64,000 bases of DNA from RH-AL1 sp965249685. GTDB lineage: Bacteria > Pseudomonadota > Alphaproteobacteria > Rhizobiales > Beijerinckiaceae. Of the stretch, positions 17,146 through 25,909 are shown one piece after another. Where the stretch lies: positions 2,356,001-2,420,000 of the forward strand of contig CBDFMN010000003.1 of NCBI GenBank assembly GCA_965249685.1. Reading direction: 5' to 3'. The translations under genes were made by a program, and so were the position numbers. How positions within the stretch are numbered: the first letter of the stretch is position 1; each line of letters starts with the position of its first letter. The notes beneath the pieces are model-generated. The model was not told the origin of the DNA. It was given only the letters and a program-made list of their open reading frames with translations, and did no database searches.

Positions 17146-17852
17146 CGCCCTCCGCACCCTCCATCTACGAGGCAGAGGACTGGTGGGACGGCTCGGTGCG
17201 CGGGCTGCGGCAATTGCGCAAGCTGGTGCCGGCGCGCTTCGCCTACCTTGATCGCGAGATCCCCGACTGGCACGGGCTGCACGTGCTGGACCTCGGCTGC
17301 GGCGGCGGCTTCATGGCGGAAGTCCTGGCGCGGCACGGCGCTTTCGTCGTCGGCGTCGATCCCTGCGCGGGCGCGATCGCGGTCGCTGAGCGGCATGCCG
17401 CCCGCGCGGGGCTGGCGATCGAATACCGCGTCGGGCAGGGCGAGAGCCTGCCCTGCTCGCCCTCCAGCGCCGATCTCGTCGTCTGCGTCGACGTGCTGGA
17501 ACATGTCGACGATCTCGACTGCGTGCTCGCCGAGATCGGCCGCGTGCTCCGGCCCGGCGGCCTCCTGATGCTAGACACGATCAACCGCACCCGGGTCGCC
17601 GCCTTTGTCATGGTGACGATGGCCGAGCGGGTGCTGCGCCTCCTGCCATCCGGCACCCATGAGTCGGCGCGCTTCATCGCGCCACAAGACCTCGCGGCAC
17701 GCCTGGACGCGCTCGGCTTTGCGGTGGCGCCGTTCGTCGGCTTCGGACCCACCGGCCTCGACCGCGATCTCGACTTCCGCTTCGGCCGCCTGCCGACCTT
17801 GGCGATCGGCTACATGGGGCATGCGAGGCTCCGACAAGAGTGGCCGAATTGA
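17142..17852 (+). CDS. UbiG-like SAM-dependent O-methyltransferase
   Basis: 236 residues, class I methyltransferase fold. Motif I VLDLGCGGG is at 48-56, the acidic GVDPC loop follows at about 75, and LVVCVDVLEHVDD and VLRPGGLLMLDTINRT are motifs II/III. It resembles UbiG (3-demethylubiquinol O-methyltransferase), including the LDTINRT stretch and the WWDG start. The start is a GTG overlapping the previous stop (GTGA). Next to the type III PKS cluster it could O-methylate an alkylresorcinol or a derived quinone; a housekeeping ubiquinone role is less likely given the location. Confidence 0.85.
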   Translation: MTPSAPSIYEAEDWWDGSVRGLRQLRKLVPARFAYLDREIPDWHGLHVLDLGCGGGFMAEVLARHGAFVVGVDPCAGAIAVAERHAARAGLAIEYRVGQGESLPCSPSSADLVVCVDVLEHVDDLDCVLAEIGRVLRPGGLLMLDTINRTRVAAFVMVTMAERVLRLLPSGTHESARFIAPQDLAARLDALGFAVAPFVGFGPTGLDRDLDFRFGRLPTLAIGYMGHARLRQEWPN

Positions 17853-17855
17853 CGC

Positions 17856-19454
17856 TCAGATCTCTGGATCGAGCGTCCGAACGCTCGTCCCGGCGCAGCC
17901 GCGCGCGCGTACGAACAGCAGCAAGCCGATGGCGACTAGCGTGACCAGCGCGATCAGCCCCCAGGCCTCGCCGATCGCCTTCGCCAACGCCGCTTTCCTG
18001 ACGAGGTCGACGAGCGCTGTTCTTGAGACGGCATCAAGCGGCTGCGACAGGCGCGAGAGAAAGACGTCGACCGGCAGGCCGATCAATCTGGCGGCGGCGA
18101 CATCGCCGATCTTGAGCCGTTCCATGATCGCGCCCGCCAGCACCGGTACGCGGCCGTAGATCACCGCGTCGATCGCTGCGAGACCGACCGCGCCGCCGAG
18201 GTTACGCATCAGGTTGAACAGGCCACTGGCGTCGGCGACGACGCCGGGCGCGAGGCGACCGAGCGCCAGGTTCGTCGGCGCCAGCAGGCACACCATGCTA
18301 GCCGCGCCGCGCACCACCTGTGGCCAGAACAGGCCGCCGAAATCCGCGTCGGCCGCCTGCCAGGCGCTCAGCCCGAGCCCGATACCGAATACGAGGAATC
18401 CCGCCACGCAGAGCAGGCGCGAATCGATGCGCTGTTCCGCGACGACTGCGAGCGGCGCGGTGACGAGCTGCGCGATCCCGGTGACCAGCATGATCTCGCC
18501 GATCTGCAGCGACGTGTAGCCACGCACCACGCCGAGGAACACCGGCATGAGGTAGATCGTGCCAAACAGCCCGATGCCAAGCGTGAAGCTGAGCGCGCAG
18601 CCCACGGCGAAGCGGCGATCCGCAAACAGCGTGAGGTTGACGATGGGGTTCGCCACCCTGAGCGTTCGCAGGACGAACACCGCGCCGCCCGCCGCCGCCA
18701 GGGCGACGAGGCCGAGCACGAACGGTGAGATCCAGCCGTGCTGCGGCGCCTGCGTCAGCCCGATCTCCAGGGCCGAGAGCCCCACCGCCAAGGCCGCTAG
18801 GGAGACGATGTCGAGCGTGCGCAGATGCGCGAAATCTGGGCGGTGCCGGGGCAGCAGCACGCCGGCGGCGACCGCGGCGAGGATGCCGGGGACGACGTTG
18901 ACGAGGAACAACCAGTTCCAGGCGTAGGTGTCGGTGATCCAGCCGCCGACGATCGGACCGACCGTCGGCGCGAGCACGGCGAGCACGCCGGCGAGCGTCG
19001 TCGCCAGCACCTGATGTCTGAGCGGAAACAGCAGGAACACGGCCGCGAAGACCGCCGGGATCAGCGTGCCACCGAAAAAGCCCTGCATCACGCGCCAGGT
19101 GACGAGTTCGGCGAAGGTCGTGCTCGCCGCGCAGCCCAGCGAGGCGACGGTGAAGAGTGAGACGCCGACGACGAAGAGCCAGCGCATGGTGAGCACGCGC
19201 GTGAGCAGCCCGGTGAGCGGGATCGCGATCACCTCGGCGACAAGGTAGGCGGTCTGGATCCAGCTCATCGCCGAGTCGGAGATGTCGAGGGCGGAGCGGA
19301 TCGTCGGCAGTGAGGTCGCCACGACCTGCACGTCGAGGATCGCCATGAACATGCCTACGCACATCGCGACGAAGCCGGCAGCCGTCGCCAACGAGACCCG
19401 CCTCGCCTCCGAAGAGGCGTCGGGATCTGCCAGGACGCTAAGCCGCGTGCGCAT
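17856..19454 (-). CDS. DHA2-family MFS drug/metabolite exporter (EmrB/QacA type)
   Basis: 532 residues from an ATG at 19454 with about 14 membrane segments. Characteristic motifs are FMAILDVQVVATSLPTI (motif D1 at the first helix), DTYAWNWLFLVNVVPGI and APTVGPIVGGWI (motif C). This is the EmrB/QacA proton-antiporter subfamily. It is the last gene of the minus-strand polyketide synthase operon and overlaps the ICMT-like gene by 17 bp, so exporting the lipid product or an intermediate is likely. Confidence 0.9.
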   Translation of the reverse strand: MRTRLSVLADPDASSEARRVSLATAAGFVAMCVGMFMAILDVQVVATSLPTIRSALDISDSAMSWIQTAYLVAEVIAIPLTGLLTRVLTMRWLFVVGVSLFTVASLGCAASTTFAELVTWRVMQGFFGGTLIPAVFAAVFLLFPLRHQVLATTLAGVLAVLAPTVGPIVGGWITDTYAWNWLFLVNVVPGILAAVAAGVLLPRHRPDFAHLRTLDIVSLAALAVGLSALEIGLTQAPQHGWISPFVLGLVALAAAGGAVFVLRTLRVANPIVNLTLFADRRFAVGCALSFTLGIGLFGTIYLMPVFLGVVRGYTSLQIGEIMLVTGIAQLVTAPLAVVAEQRIDSRLLCVAGFLVFGIGLGLSAWQAADADFGGLFWPQVVRGAASMVCLLAPTNLALGRLAPGVVADASGLFNLMRNLGGAVGLAAIDAVIYGRVPVLAGAIMERLKIGDVAAARLIGLPVDVFLSRLSQPLDAVSRTALVDLVRKAALAKAIGEAWGLIALVTLVAIGLLLFVRARGCAGTSVRTLDPEI

Positions 19455-19947
19455 CAAGGCGGCCGCGTCCGAGCGCCCGATTCTCCGCCCGGATGCGGAC
19501 GAAGAGCACGGCGGCGTTGAACAGCGTGAATATGACCGCAACCCATGGAAGGCCGAGCGCGAGCGGCAGCACGGCGATTTCGCCGACGACCACGGCGTAG
19601 TTGGGGTGACTGACGAGTCGGTAGGGGCCGCGCGCGACCAGCGTCTCTCCCGGCACGACGATGATGCGCGTGGTCCAACGCGAGCCGAGCGTCGCCAGGA
19701 TCCAGAGGCGCCCGAGCTGCAGCAGCGCGAACAGGGCGAGCCATCCCGACGCAACCGGCTGCGCCCGGCCGAAGACCCACAGGCTGACGAGCCACAGCGT
19801 ATGGCAGGCGATGATCGCGGGGTAGTGCTGCGGCGCGATTTCGACGCCGCCGCGGCGCAGCAGGCCGCGCGTGTTGCGCCGCGCCAGCATCAATTCGCCG
19901 AGGCGCTGCAGCGTGACCAACGCGAGCAAGGCGGGCGCGAGCGTCAC
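19438..19947 (-). CDS. Isoprenylcysteine carboxyl methyltransferase (ICMT) family protein, SrsB-like
   Basis: 169 residues with four or five hydrophobic segments. The C-terminal block GPYRLVSHPNYAVVVGEI with EN near the end (RIRAENRAL) is the ICMT-family SAM-binding motif. Genes of this family stand directly beside type III PKS genes in phenolic lipid clusters (srsB next to srsA in Streptomyces griseus), where they O-methylate alkylresorcinols. Here it overlaps the PKS stop by 4 bp and the MFS start by 17 bp, so a three-gene transcript is nearly certain. Confidence 0.85.
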   Translation of the reverse strand: MTLAPALLALVTLQRLGELMLARRNTRGLLRRGGVEIAPQHYPAIIACHTLWLVSLWVFGRAQPVASGWLALFALLQLGRLWILATLGSRWTTRIIVVPGETLVARGPYRLVSHPNYAVVVGEIAVLPLALGLPWVAVIFTLFNAAVLFVRIRAENRALGRGRLDAHAA

Positions 19948-21053
19948 GCTGTCCGCCTCAAGACCGCGCAGCTCGAGGTAAAACCCGGCCCCAGCGCGTT
20001 GAGGACGGAGCGGCCGGGCAGACCCTGCCGCAGCACGCGGTCGAGCACGAACAGGACGGTGGGCGAGGACATGTTGCCGTGATCGGCCAGCACGGCACGC
20101 TCGTGGTCGAGCGTACCCGGCGCCAGCGACAGCGTGGCCTCCAGGGCCAGGACCACCCGCTTGCCGCCGGGATGGCAGATGAACCGATCGACGTCAGCGA
20201 ACGTGTGGCCCGAGCGCGCGAGAATGCCGGCAATCGCCGGGCCGACGTGCTCGTGCGCGAAAGGCGGGATCGCCTGGGCGAAGATCACGCCCAAGCCTTC
20301 GGGCTCGATGTTCCACCCCATGATGTCGAGTGTGTCGGGCCACGTGTGCTCGCCGGTGGCTTCGACAAAGGCCAGCGCGCCCTCGGCGTCGCCGGCGCGG
20401 AGCACGCAGGCGGCGGCGCCGTCGCCGAACAATGCGGTAGCGACGATGTTGGCGGGCGTCAGCGCCTGGAGCCGGAACGATGTGGTGCAGAGTTCCACTG
20501 CCACAAGCAGCACGTTGCTGCCGGGGCGCGCCTCGGCGAGCCGCGCGGCAATCGAAAAGCCGGTGACGCCGCCGGCGCAGCCCAGGCCAAACACGGGCAC
20601 GCGAGTGATGTCGGAGCGAAAGCCCATTTCCTGCACCGCCAGCGCTTCGAGGCTCGGCGTCGCGATGCCGGTCGAGCTGACCGACACTACGGTGTCGACC
20701 TCGCCGCCCGTCAAACCGGCGGCGGTTAGCGCCTTTCGGGCAGCCTCGACGAACAAGGCCTTGCCGGCATCGACAAAGGCGGCGGTGCGCTCCGGCCAGC
20801 CCAACGGCTGCAGGTACCACTCGATCGGCCTGACCGCCTGACGGGTCACGATCCCGCTACTCGGGCCAAAGACACGCGAAAGTCGTTCGAAATCATCGTA
20901 TCGGGTCGCAAATGCCTGGCCCGCAGCCTGGGCCACTGCGTCCTGGGTGACGACGTAGGGCGGCGATGCGGTCGCTACGGAGAGCAGGTGGGCTAGATCG
21001 CGCAGGGGCTTGGTCTCGGTCTTTGGATCCACCCCCTTACGAGATGACTCCAT
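19944..21053 (-). CDS. Type III polyketide synthase (chalcone synthase-like, alkylresorcinol/alkylpyrone type)
   Basis: 369 residues with the full thiolase-fold active site: C159 in FGLGCAGGVTG, H294 in FICHPGGKRV and N327 in DHGNMSSPTV. The closing GPGFTSSCAVLRR resembles the family GPG loop. These enzymes extend an acyl-CoA with malonyl-CoA and cyclise the chain; bacterial members with this context usually make alkylresorcinols or alkylpyrones from fatty acyl starters. It heads the minus-strand operon with the ICMT-like and DHA2 genes. The ATG at 21053 follows a region rich in A/T and was taken as start; no other start fits better. Confidence 0.92.
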   Translation of the reverse strand: MESSRKGVDPKTETKPLRDLAHLLSVATASPPYVVTQDAVAQAAGQAFATRYDDFERLSRVFGPSSGIVTRQAVRPIEWYLQPLGWPERTAAFVDAGKALFVEAARKALTAAGLTGGEVDTVVSVSSTGIATPSLEALAVQEMGFRSDITRVPVFGLGCAGGVTGFSIAARLAEARPGSNVLLVAVELCTTSFRLQALTPANIVATALFGDGAAACVLRAGDAEGALAFVEATGEHTWPDTLDIMGWNIEPEGLGVIFAQAIPPFAHEHVGPAIAGILARSGHTFADVDRFICHPGGKRVVLALEATLSLAPGTLDHERAVLADHGNMSSPTVLFVLDRVLRQGLPGRSVLNALGPGFTSSCAVLRRTA

Positions 21054-21151
21054 GCTAGATAGCGCGCCGAGGACAACTTACGACGTCTAACGTGCAGTTT
21101 GCCGTCCAGGTAAATGCTGAAGACATGCACGACGACGAAACCGGGAAGATA

Positions 21152-21556
21152 TCAACGAAAGTCAAGCCATGAAAGATTTTCCAGGTGCACGTCCGGGTAG
21201 GCGCGGGCGAAGCGGCCGAAGGTCGGGGCAAGGATCAGCTCCGCCGCCAGCTTGGGCAGGTTGAGCCTGACCCTCCCGGACGGACGGGCGCTGGCAGCGC
21301 GAACGGCCCCGACCGCGCCGGCGATGTCGGCGAAGGCCGGCGTAAGCCGGTCGAGGAGACCTTGCCCCGCCTCGGTCAACGCGACGCTGCGAGTCGTGCG
21401 GTTGAGCAGCTTGGCGCCGAGCCGCTCCTCCAGGCCGCGGATGGTGTGGCTAAGCGCCGAGGGTGAGAGGCCGAGCCGGACGGCGGCGCGCCGAAAGCTG
21501 CGTTCCTCCGCGACCGAGACGAAGGCGAGTAGCTCCGCGTAGTTCGACCCGCGCAT
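21152..21556 (-). pseudogene. LysR-family regulator, truncated after the DNA-binding domain
   Basis: 134 residues instead of about 300. The N-terminal winged helix is intact (ELLAFVSVAEERSFRRAAVR, SPSALSHTIRGLEERLG, LLNRTTRSVALTEAG), and the linker reaches FGRFARAYPDVHLE. Then the family match ends and 8 unrelated residues lead to a stop. The ligand-binding domain is lost at a junction near 21180. The gene is divergent to the SDR gene at 21658, the usual position of a LysR regulator, so the SDR gene may have lost its control or be bound by the stub. Confidence 0.8.
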
Positions 21557-21657
21557 AATTGTTGGCTCCGGCTCAGCAAGCCATGCCGATCATAGAGGAT
21601 TATCGAGCATGATGGATCGCCTTATCCCCTTACCTCACCACGCGGAGGAACATCATC

Positions 21658-22467
21658 ATGCTCGACACGCTCGCATCACCCGTCTCGCGGGCTCAGCCTG
21701 CGGCCGGCCTCGGGCGCCTGACCGGGAAGGTCGCCCTCGTGACCGGCGCCGGCAGTGGCATCGGCCGGGCGGCGGCGATGGCCTTTGCGCGCGAGAAGGC
21801 GAGCGTGGTCCTGGCGGGACGACGCGAGTCCGAATTGCAAGCGGTCGCGCGCGAGATCGAAGTAGCAGGCGGCAACGCCGTCGCGATCCCGACCGACGTA
21901 TCCGATGAGGGCGCGGTCATAGCCCTGGTCGCGGGTACCCTGGAGCGCTTCGGTAAGCTCGATGTCGCCTTCAACAACGCCGGCGTGACGGCCTACAAAC
22001 CGATCGAGCAACTGACGGCAACCGAGTTCGACGCGGTCATGGCGACCAACGTCCGGGGTGTCTGGCTGCTCGTCAAGCACGAGGTGGCGGCAATGCGGGC
22101 GGGCGGTCAGGGCGGCGCCATCGTCAACACCTCCTCCATTGCGGCCACCGGCGGGACCGCAGGTCTGTCCGCCTACGCCGCCAGCAAGGGTGCGCTCGAC
22201 GCGATGATCCGGGCAGTGGCGCTGGAGGTTGGGGGGCAGGGGATCAGGATCAACAACGTCAGCCCCGGCGTGATCCGGACGCCGATGACGGCGGGGCTGC
22301 CCGACGAAGCCTTGGCACCCTATGGCGCGCACGCGGCGCTGAAGCGCTTGGGCGAGCCGGACGACGTAGGCGACGTAGCGGTGTGGCTGTGCACGGAAGA
22401 AGCCCGCTTCATCACCGGTCAGAGCATCCTCGTCGACGGCGGCTTCAACATCGCCGGGCTTCGGTAG
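21658..22467 (+). CDS. SDR family oxidoreductase (classical, glucose 1-dehydrogenase-like)
   Basis: 269 residues with all classical motifs: TGAGSGIG 29-36, NNAG 106-109, S160, Y173 and K177 (YAASK), and the C-terminal GQSILVDGG. It has a good GGAGG ribosome binding site before the ATG. The first 20 residues are an extra tail before the Rossmann fold. Substrate unknown; many members with this LysR-divergent arrangement reduce aldehydes or ketones. The downstream gene is an insertion sequence, so it stands alone. Confidence 0.9.
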   Translation: MLDTLASPVSRAQPAAGLGRLTGKVALVTGAGSGIGRAAAMAFAREKASVVLAGRRESELQAVAREIEVAGGNAVAIPTDVSDEGAVIALVAGTLERFGKLDVAFNNAGVTAYKPIEQLTATEFDAVMATNVRGVWLLVKHEVAAMRAGGQGGAIVNTSSIAATGGTAGLSAYAASKGALDAMIRAVALEVGGQGIRINNVSPGVIRTPMTAGLPDEALAPYGAHAALKRLGEPDDVGDVAVWLCTEEARFITGQSILVDGGFNIAGLR

Positions 22468-22657
22468 GCGTTTCACGGGACCCCGCGTCGCATAGCACTC
22501 AAGCCGAAGGTGATGGGCGCCGACAGATCCATTGCGCTTTGCTCAATGGCAGAAACCAGACGTGGGGCCGAGGCAAACGTCCGCGTCCGGCATTGTCCTC
22601 AGCTTCACCGACTGACGCGAACGGGCGCAGAGCGCCGCGCAACTTCTCGGTCCAGGG

Positions 22658-23499
22658 CGGATCGACATTCACTTGAACCATATCGTGACTGCGGCGAGGT
22701 ACAGGAAGCCTTTGAAGTGGGTGGAGCGCCGGTCATAGCGTGTAGCGAAGCGCTGGAAATGCTTGAACCTGTTGAAGCATCGCTTGATGCGGTTGCGGAT
22801 CTTGTAGGCGTCGACATCGTGCGGGATGATGATCTTGCGCGAGCGGTTCGATGGAATGACGGCCTGGGCGCCCAAGGCGGCGATGATGGTGCACAGAGCC
22901 TTGCTGTCGTAGGCTTTGTCGGCGAGCACCGCCGCGCCGGTCTGGCCTTCCAGCAAGGCTGGTGCCTGGGTGATGTCGCCAACCTGACCGGCTGTGACGA
23001 TGAAGCGGAGCGGTCGGCCGAGCGGATCGGCCAGCATGTGGATCCTGGTCGTCAGTCCGCCTCGGGAGCGCCCCAGCGCCTGATCGCAGACCCCCTTTCC
23101 AGTCGCCGCCTGCTGACGAGCGCGGACAATGGTGCTGTCAATCATCAGATATTCATTGTCGCGATCGGCGGTGAGGGCCTCGAACACGCGATCTCAAACG
23201 CCCGCGTGACACCAGCGGCTGAAGCGGCGATGCACCGTTTCCCACTTGCCGTAGCGCTCCGGCAGGTCACGCCACTGCGCGCCCGACCGGAGCACCCACA
23301 AACATCCGTTGACAAACAGGCGATTGTTCAACGCCGTGCGGCCAGGATCGCCGGCCTTGCCCGGCACAAGAGGCGCAATCTGCAACCACTGCGCCTCGCC
23401 AACCTCGTACCGCCTAACCGCCATCATTCGCTCCGCGTCGAAACACGGAGCCCTATGAGCCAGCGATCAAACCTCTTGTGAATCCTGAATGTCGATCCG
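22658..23499 (-). mobile_element. IS5-family insertion sequence, inactivated
   Basis: About 842 bp bounded by a 14-bp inverted repeat (CGGATCGACATTCA at 22658-22671, its complement at 23486-23499), extended to 17 positions with one mismatch. No clear target duplication was found. The left repeat overlaps the end of the transposase frame, which is unusual, so the exact ends are moderately certain. Confidence 0.65.
22669..23427 (-). pseudogene. IS5-family transposase with in-frame stop and lost catalytic Glu
   Basis: 253 codons in one frame. The N-terminal part (GEAQWLQIAPLVPG, ALNNRLFVNGCLWVLRSG, WETVHRRFSRWCHAGV) stops at a TGA where a Trp codon (TGG) is expected, and the frame resumes as DRVFEALTADRDNEYLMIDS. 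The DDE residues begin with D in LMIDSTIV and D in LADKAYDS. The third, expected in a RNRIERxF motif, reads RNRIKRCF, so Glu is replaced by Lys. Both changes fit G-to-A transitions on the coding strand. The product cannot be an active transposase. Confidence 0.8.
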
Positions 23500-23759
23500 A
23501 CCAAGGTCGAACGTTTTGTGGAAGCTCATCCCCGCACGCTGCGCGTAGCGGTGTAGCAGTGGACCGACATTCCAGGGTCGGTCGTCAATCTTCGAGGGAG
23601 ATGCTCACGAATGTCGCTGTCAGGCCTGTCTCACGACTTACGCGGTAACGTTGTTTGCACCAAAGTCACACCCACCGATGAATACCGAACCGGTTGTTGC
23701 GTTCGCAGATTTGCAATTTATACATGTCACGCTAAACCTCGATCAACGGACCGTGTGTG
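23500..23759. other. Region between IS5 and the Tat-exported PLP-enzyme gene
   Basis: About 260 bp of ordinary-looking intergenic DNA carrying the presumed promoter of the downstream gene. No gene or clear structure was seen. Confidence 0.4.
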
Positions 23760-25166
23760 ATGAAGTCGACGCGGCGACGTTTCTTTCGAGGGCTAATGCT
23801 CGGATGTGTCGGGCTGGGCGCCGGAGCGTACTCGAGCCGCCGCGTACTCCATCCACAGGTGTCCGACAAAATTCCGAGCCTTGGTCTCGCAACGGCGCAG
23901 AAACAACCGCTTTCGCTCGCGAAATACTTCCCATCCCTGATCGATCCGCGCGCAAAAAGCGGGCCACTCATCGTCAATTCATTTGACGGCCGGGGAGCGT
24001 CGCTGGTCGGGCGCGGTGAACCAGGAAACGCCACCTTTGTTGTGCCTGGACGCAATCGAACGATAATTCCGTGGACGCCGCTGTTTGCCCGGGAACAGAC
24101 CATCTTGCAGCCGCCCCAATCCGTAACACGCAAACTCGGCGGTGCCGAACTGCTTGTGTGGAACGAAAGCAGCAGGGAGCACTCGATTTACGGTAACAAA
24201 GCCCGCAAATACGAGTTTATGCTTCCAAATCTGCAGTGGTCCAAGGTGCAGCGCACGGCGACCGTCGGCGCCGTCTCCAGCAACCACGTTCTGCAGTTCG
24301 CACTCGCCAACCGCTTCGCCGACCTAACGGGATCTGGCGAACCCTTGAACAGCGAACTCGACGTCGTGCTGTTCGAGGTTCCCGATGTGCCGACCGACGA
24401 ACGACGGCTGGCACTGCTCAAGCAGCTGTCGCCGCGCGTCGTCGTGGCTAGCAACATGTTAGGCTTGGCCGGCGAAATCGCTTACGAGCTCGCGAACCGC
24501 CAGATGGAGGCGCATCCGCGGACCATAATTCCCCCGGGCGGTTCCAACGAGCTCAGCGTTCTCGGCCACATGAACGCGGTTGCCGATTTGGCGCAGGCGC
24601 TCGAGACGTCGCAAGCCTGGAACGCGCCGCCCGACGTGATCGTCGTGGCGATGGGCAGCGGCTCGACCGTGTTGGGATTGCTGCTAGGCGTTCACCTCCT
24701 GAAATGGAGTACCCAAATCGTCGGCGTGGCCGACCAAGATCGGTCCTACGTGTCCCGGTTTCTGGCCAACCAGCAGCCCTCCGTGCCTTTCGTCCAGGGC
24801 AATGTCGCCAAGCTTGCCGGCAAAGCAATGAACTGGCTCAACGCGTCGGGATTCCCCGGCCTCGCAACGGACGCGGACGGATTGCTACGGCGCGAGGCGT
24901 TTCTGCCGGACTCGGCGTCCTGGGAGCCGGGCTACGGCCTGATCCAATCGGCCGACGTCCCGTGGCGCGACGAGCTTGCCTCGGCCGGCATCGGGCTCGA
25001 TCCGGTCTTCACGCAGAAAGCGTGGCGCTCACTTGTTTCCATGGCAGAGACCGGCGCCCTCAAAGGCAAGCGCGTCCTATTTTGGAACACGTATAACGCG
25101 TTCGACTACGCTGGCTATGTGCCATCATTGTCGGGGAACTCCGGCGGCGCCCATGCGGCGCTATAG
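23760..25166 (+). CDS. Tat-exported PLP-dependent enzyme homologue (D-cysteine desulfhydrase/ACC deaminase fold)
   Basis: 468 residues from the ATG at 23760. The N-terminus is a twin-arginine signal (STRRRFFRG, then a hydrophobic GLMLGCVGLGAGA). The body follows fold-type II PLP enzymes of the D-cysteine desulfhydrase/1-aminocyclopropane-1-carboxylate deaminase group: YGNKARKYEF with K147 as the probable Schiff-base lysine, VGAVSSNHVLQFA (the QSNH-type substrate loop), VAMGSGSTVLGLLLGV for phosphate binding and a closing FWNTYNAFDY. A folded, cofactor-loaded protein is just what Tat exports. A periplasmic enzyme of this group is unusual. It overlaps a VTT membrane protein gene by 14 bp. Confidence 0.75.
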   Translation: MKSTRRRFFRGLMLGCVGLGAGAYSSRRVLHPQVSDKIPSLGLATAQKQPLSLAKYFPSLIDPRAKSGPLIVNSFDGRGASLVGRGEPGNATFVVPGRNRTIIPWTPLFAREQTILQPPQSVTRKLGGAELLVWNESSREHSIYGNKARKYEFMLPNLQWSKVQRTATVGAVSSNHVLQFALANRFADLTGSGEPLNSELDVVLFEVPDVPTDERRLALLKQLSPRVVVASNMLGLAGEIAYELANRQMEAHPRTIIPPGGSNELSVLGHMNAVADLAQALETSQAWNAPPDVIVVAMGSGSTVLGLLLGVHLLKWSTQIVGVADQDRSYVSRFLANQQPSVPFVQGNVAKLAGKAMNWLNASGFPGLATDADGLLRREAFLPDSASWEPGYGLIQSADVPWRDELASAGIGLDPVFTQKAWRSLVSMAETGALKGKRVLFWNTYNAFDYAGYVPSLSGNSGGAHAAL

Positions 25167-25896
25167 ACCTCTCAGCCTTTACGCCGCAGTTGTCGTATTC
25201 CTGTCGCTTGCCTGGCATTTCTCATCGGTCGACCACGACGATGTGCTGCGGTTGCTCACCCTCATTGAAGGACGCGTTAAAGCCCATTTTTTCGAGACAG
25301 CGGTCGCGTTCAGTGTGGCTTCCGCGCTCCTCACGTATTTCTCGTTTCCCGCCATGCCCCTCGTTTACATCGCAGCGGGCTACTGCCTTGGCGCGCTGTA
25401 TGGCGGTCTTTCGGTCCTGCTAGGAAGCGCGTGCGGCGGCTTTGGCGCATTCCTGCTCTACCGCAAGTACATTCCTGACCGATTTCGGTGTCCATCCGCC
25501 GCGATGCGGCCCTTGAAGGTCTGGATGACGCTTTTGGGGCTGCGGCTGTCGCCCGTCGTCCCCGGTCCGTTCGTAAACTGCTTCGCGGTGTTCTTGGAAG
25601 CGTCGTCCGTTCAGTTCCTGATCACGACGATCCTGGGATGCGCACCGCTCATCTTGTTCTATGAAACGGTGGGATATCAAGGGCGCGGGCTGCTGCACGG
25701 TGTGCAGATGGAATGGAAGCAGATCGCTCTCTACGCGGCGGTCCTGGTGATCAGCACGCTCATGAGCCTCCTTGCTCCATGGCGATCGTTTCTCGCGGCG
25801 GTCCGGCACGTGAAGGACGACGTGTTTGCCGCGATGGCACGAAAGCCGGCACCGGACTTGGCGAATGTACCGGTGACCGCCCGAACCCGCGAGTGA
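25153..25896 (+). CDS. VTT-domain (TVP38/TMEM64, DedA-like) membrane protein
   Basis: 247 residues from the ATG at 25153. Hydrophobic segments occur at about 8-22, 45-70, 75-100, 125-150, 155-175 and 195-215. The VTT signature is in FPAMPLVYIAAGYCLGALYG, GSACGGFGAFLLYRKYI and LLGLRLSPVVPGPFVNCFAV. VTT/DedA proteins are linked to lipid flipping and proton-dependent membrane homeostasis. The 14-bp overlap with the exported PLP-enzyme gene implies cotranslation and a shared task at the envelope. Confidence 0.85.
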   Translation: MRRYRPLSLYAAVVVFLSLAWHFSSVDHDDVLRLLTLIEGRVKAHFFETAVAFSVASALLTYFSFPAMPLVYIAAGYCLGALYGGLSVLLGSACGGFGAFLLYRKYIPDRFRCPSAAMRPLKVWMTLLGLRLSPVVPGPFVNCFAVFLEASSVQFLITTILGCAPLILFYETVGYQGRGLLHGVQMEWKQIALYAAVLVISTLMSLLAPWRSFLAAVRHVKDDVFAAMARKPAPDLANVPVTARTRE

Positions 25897-25909
25897 TCGA
25901 CGACCGCCG

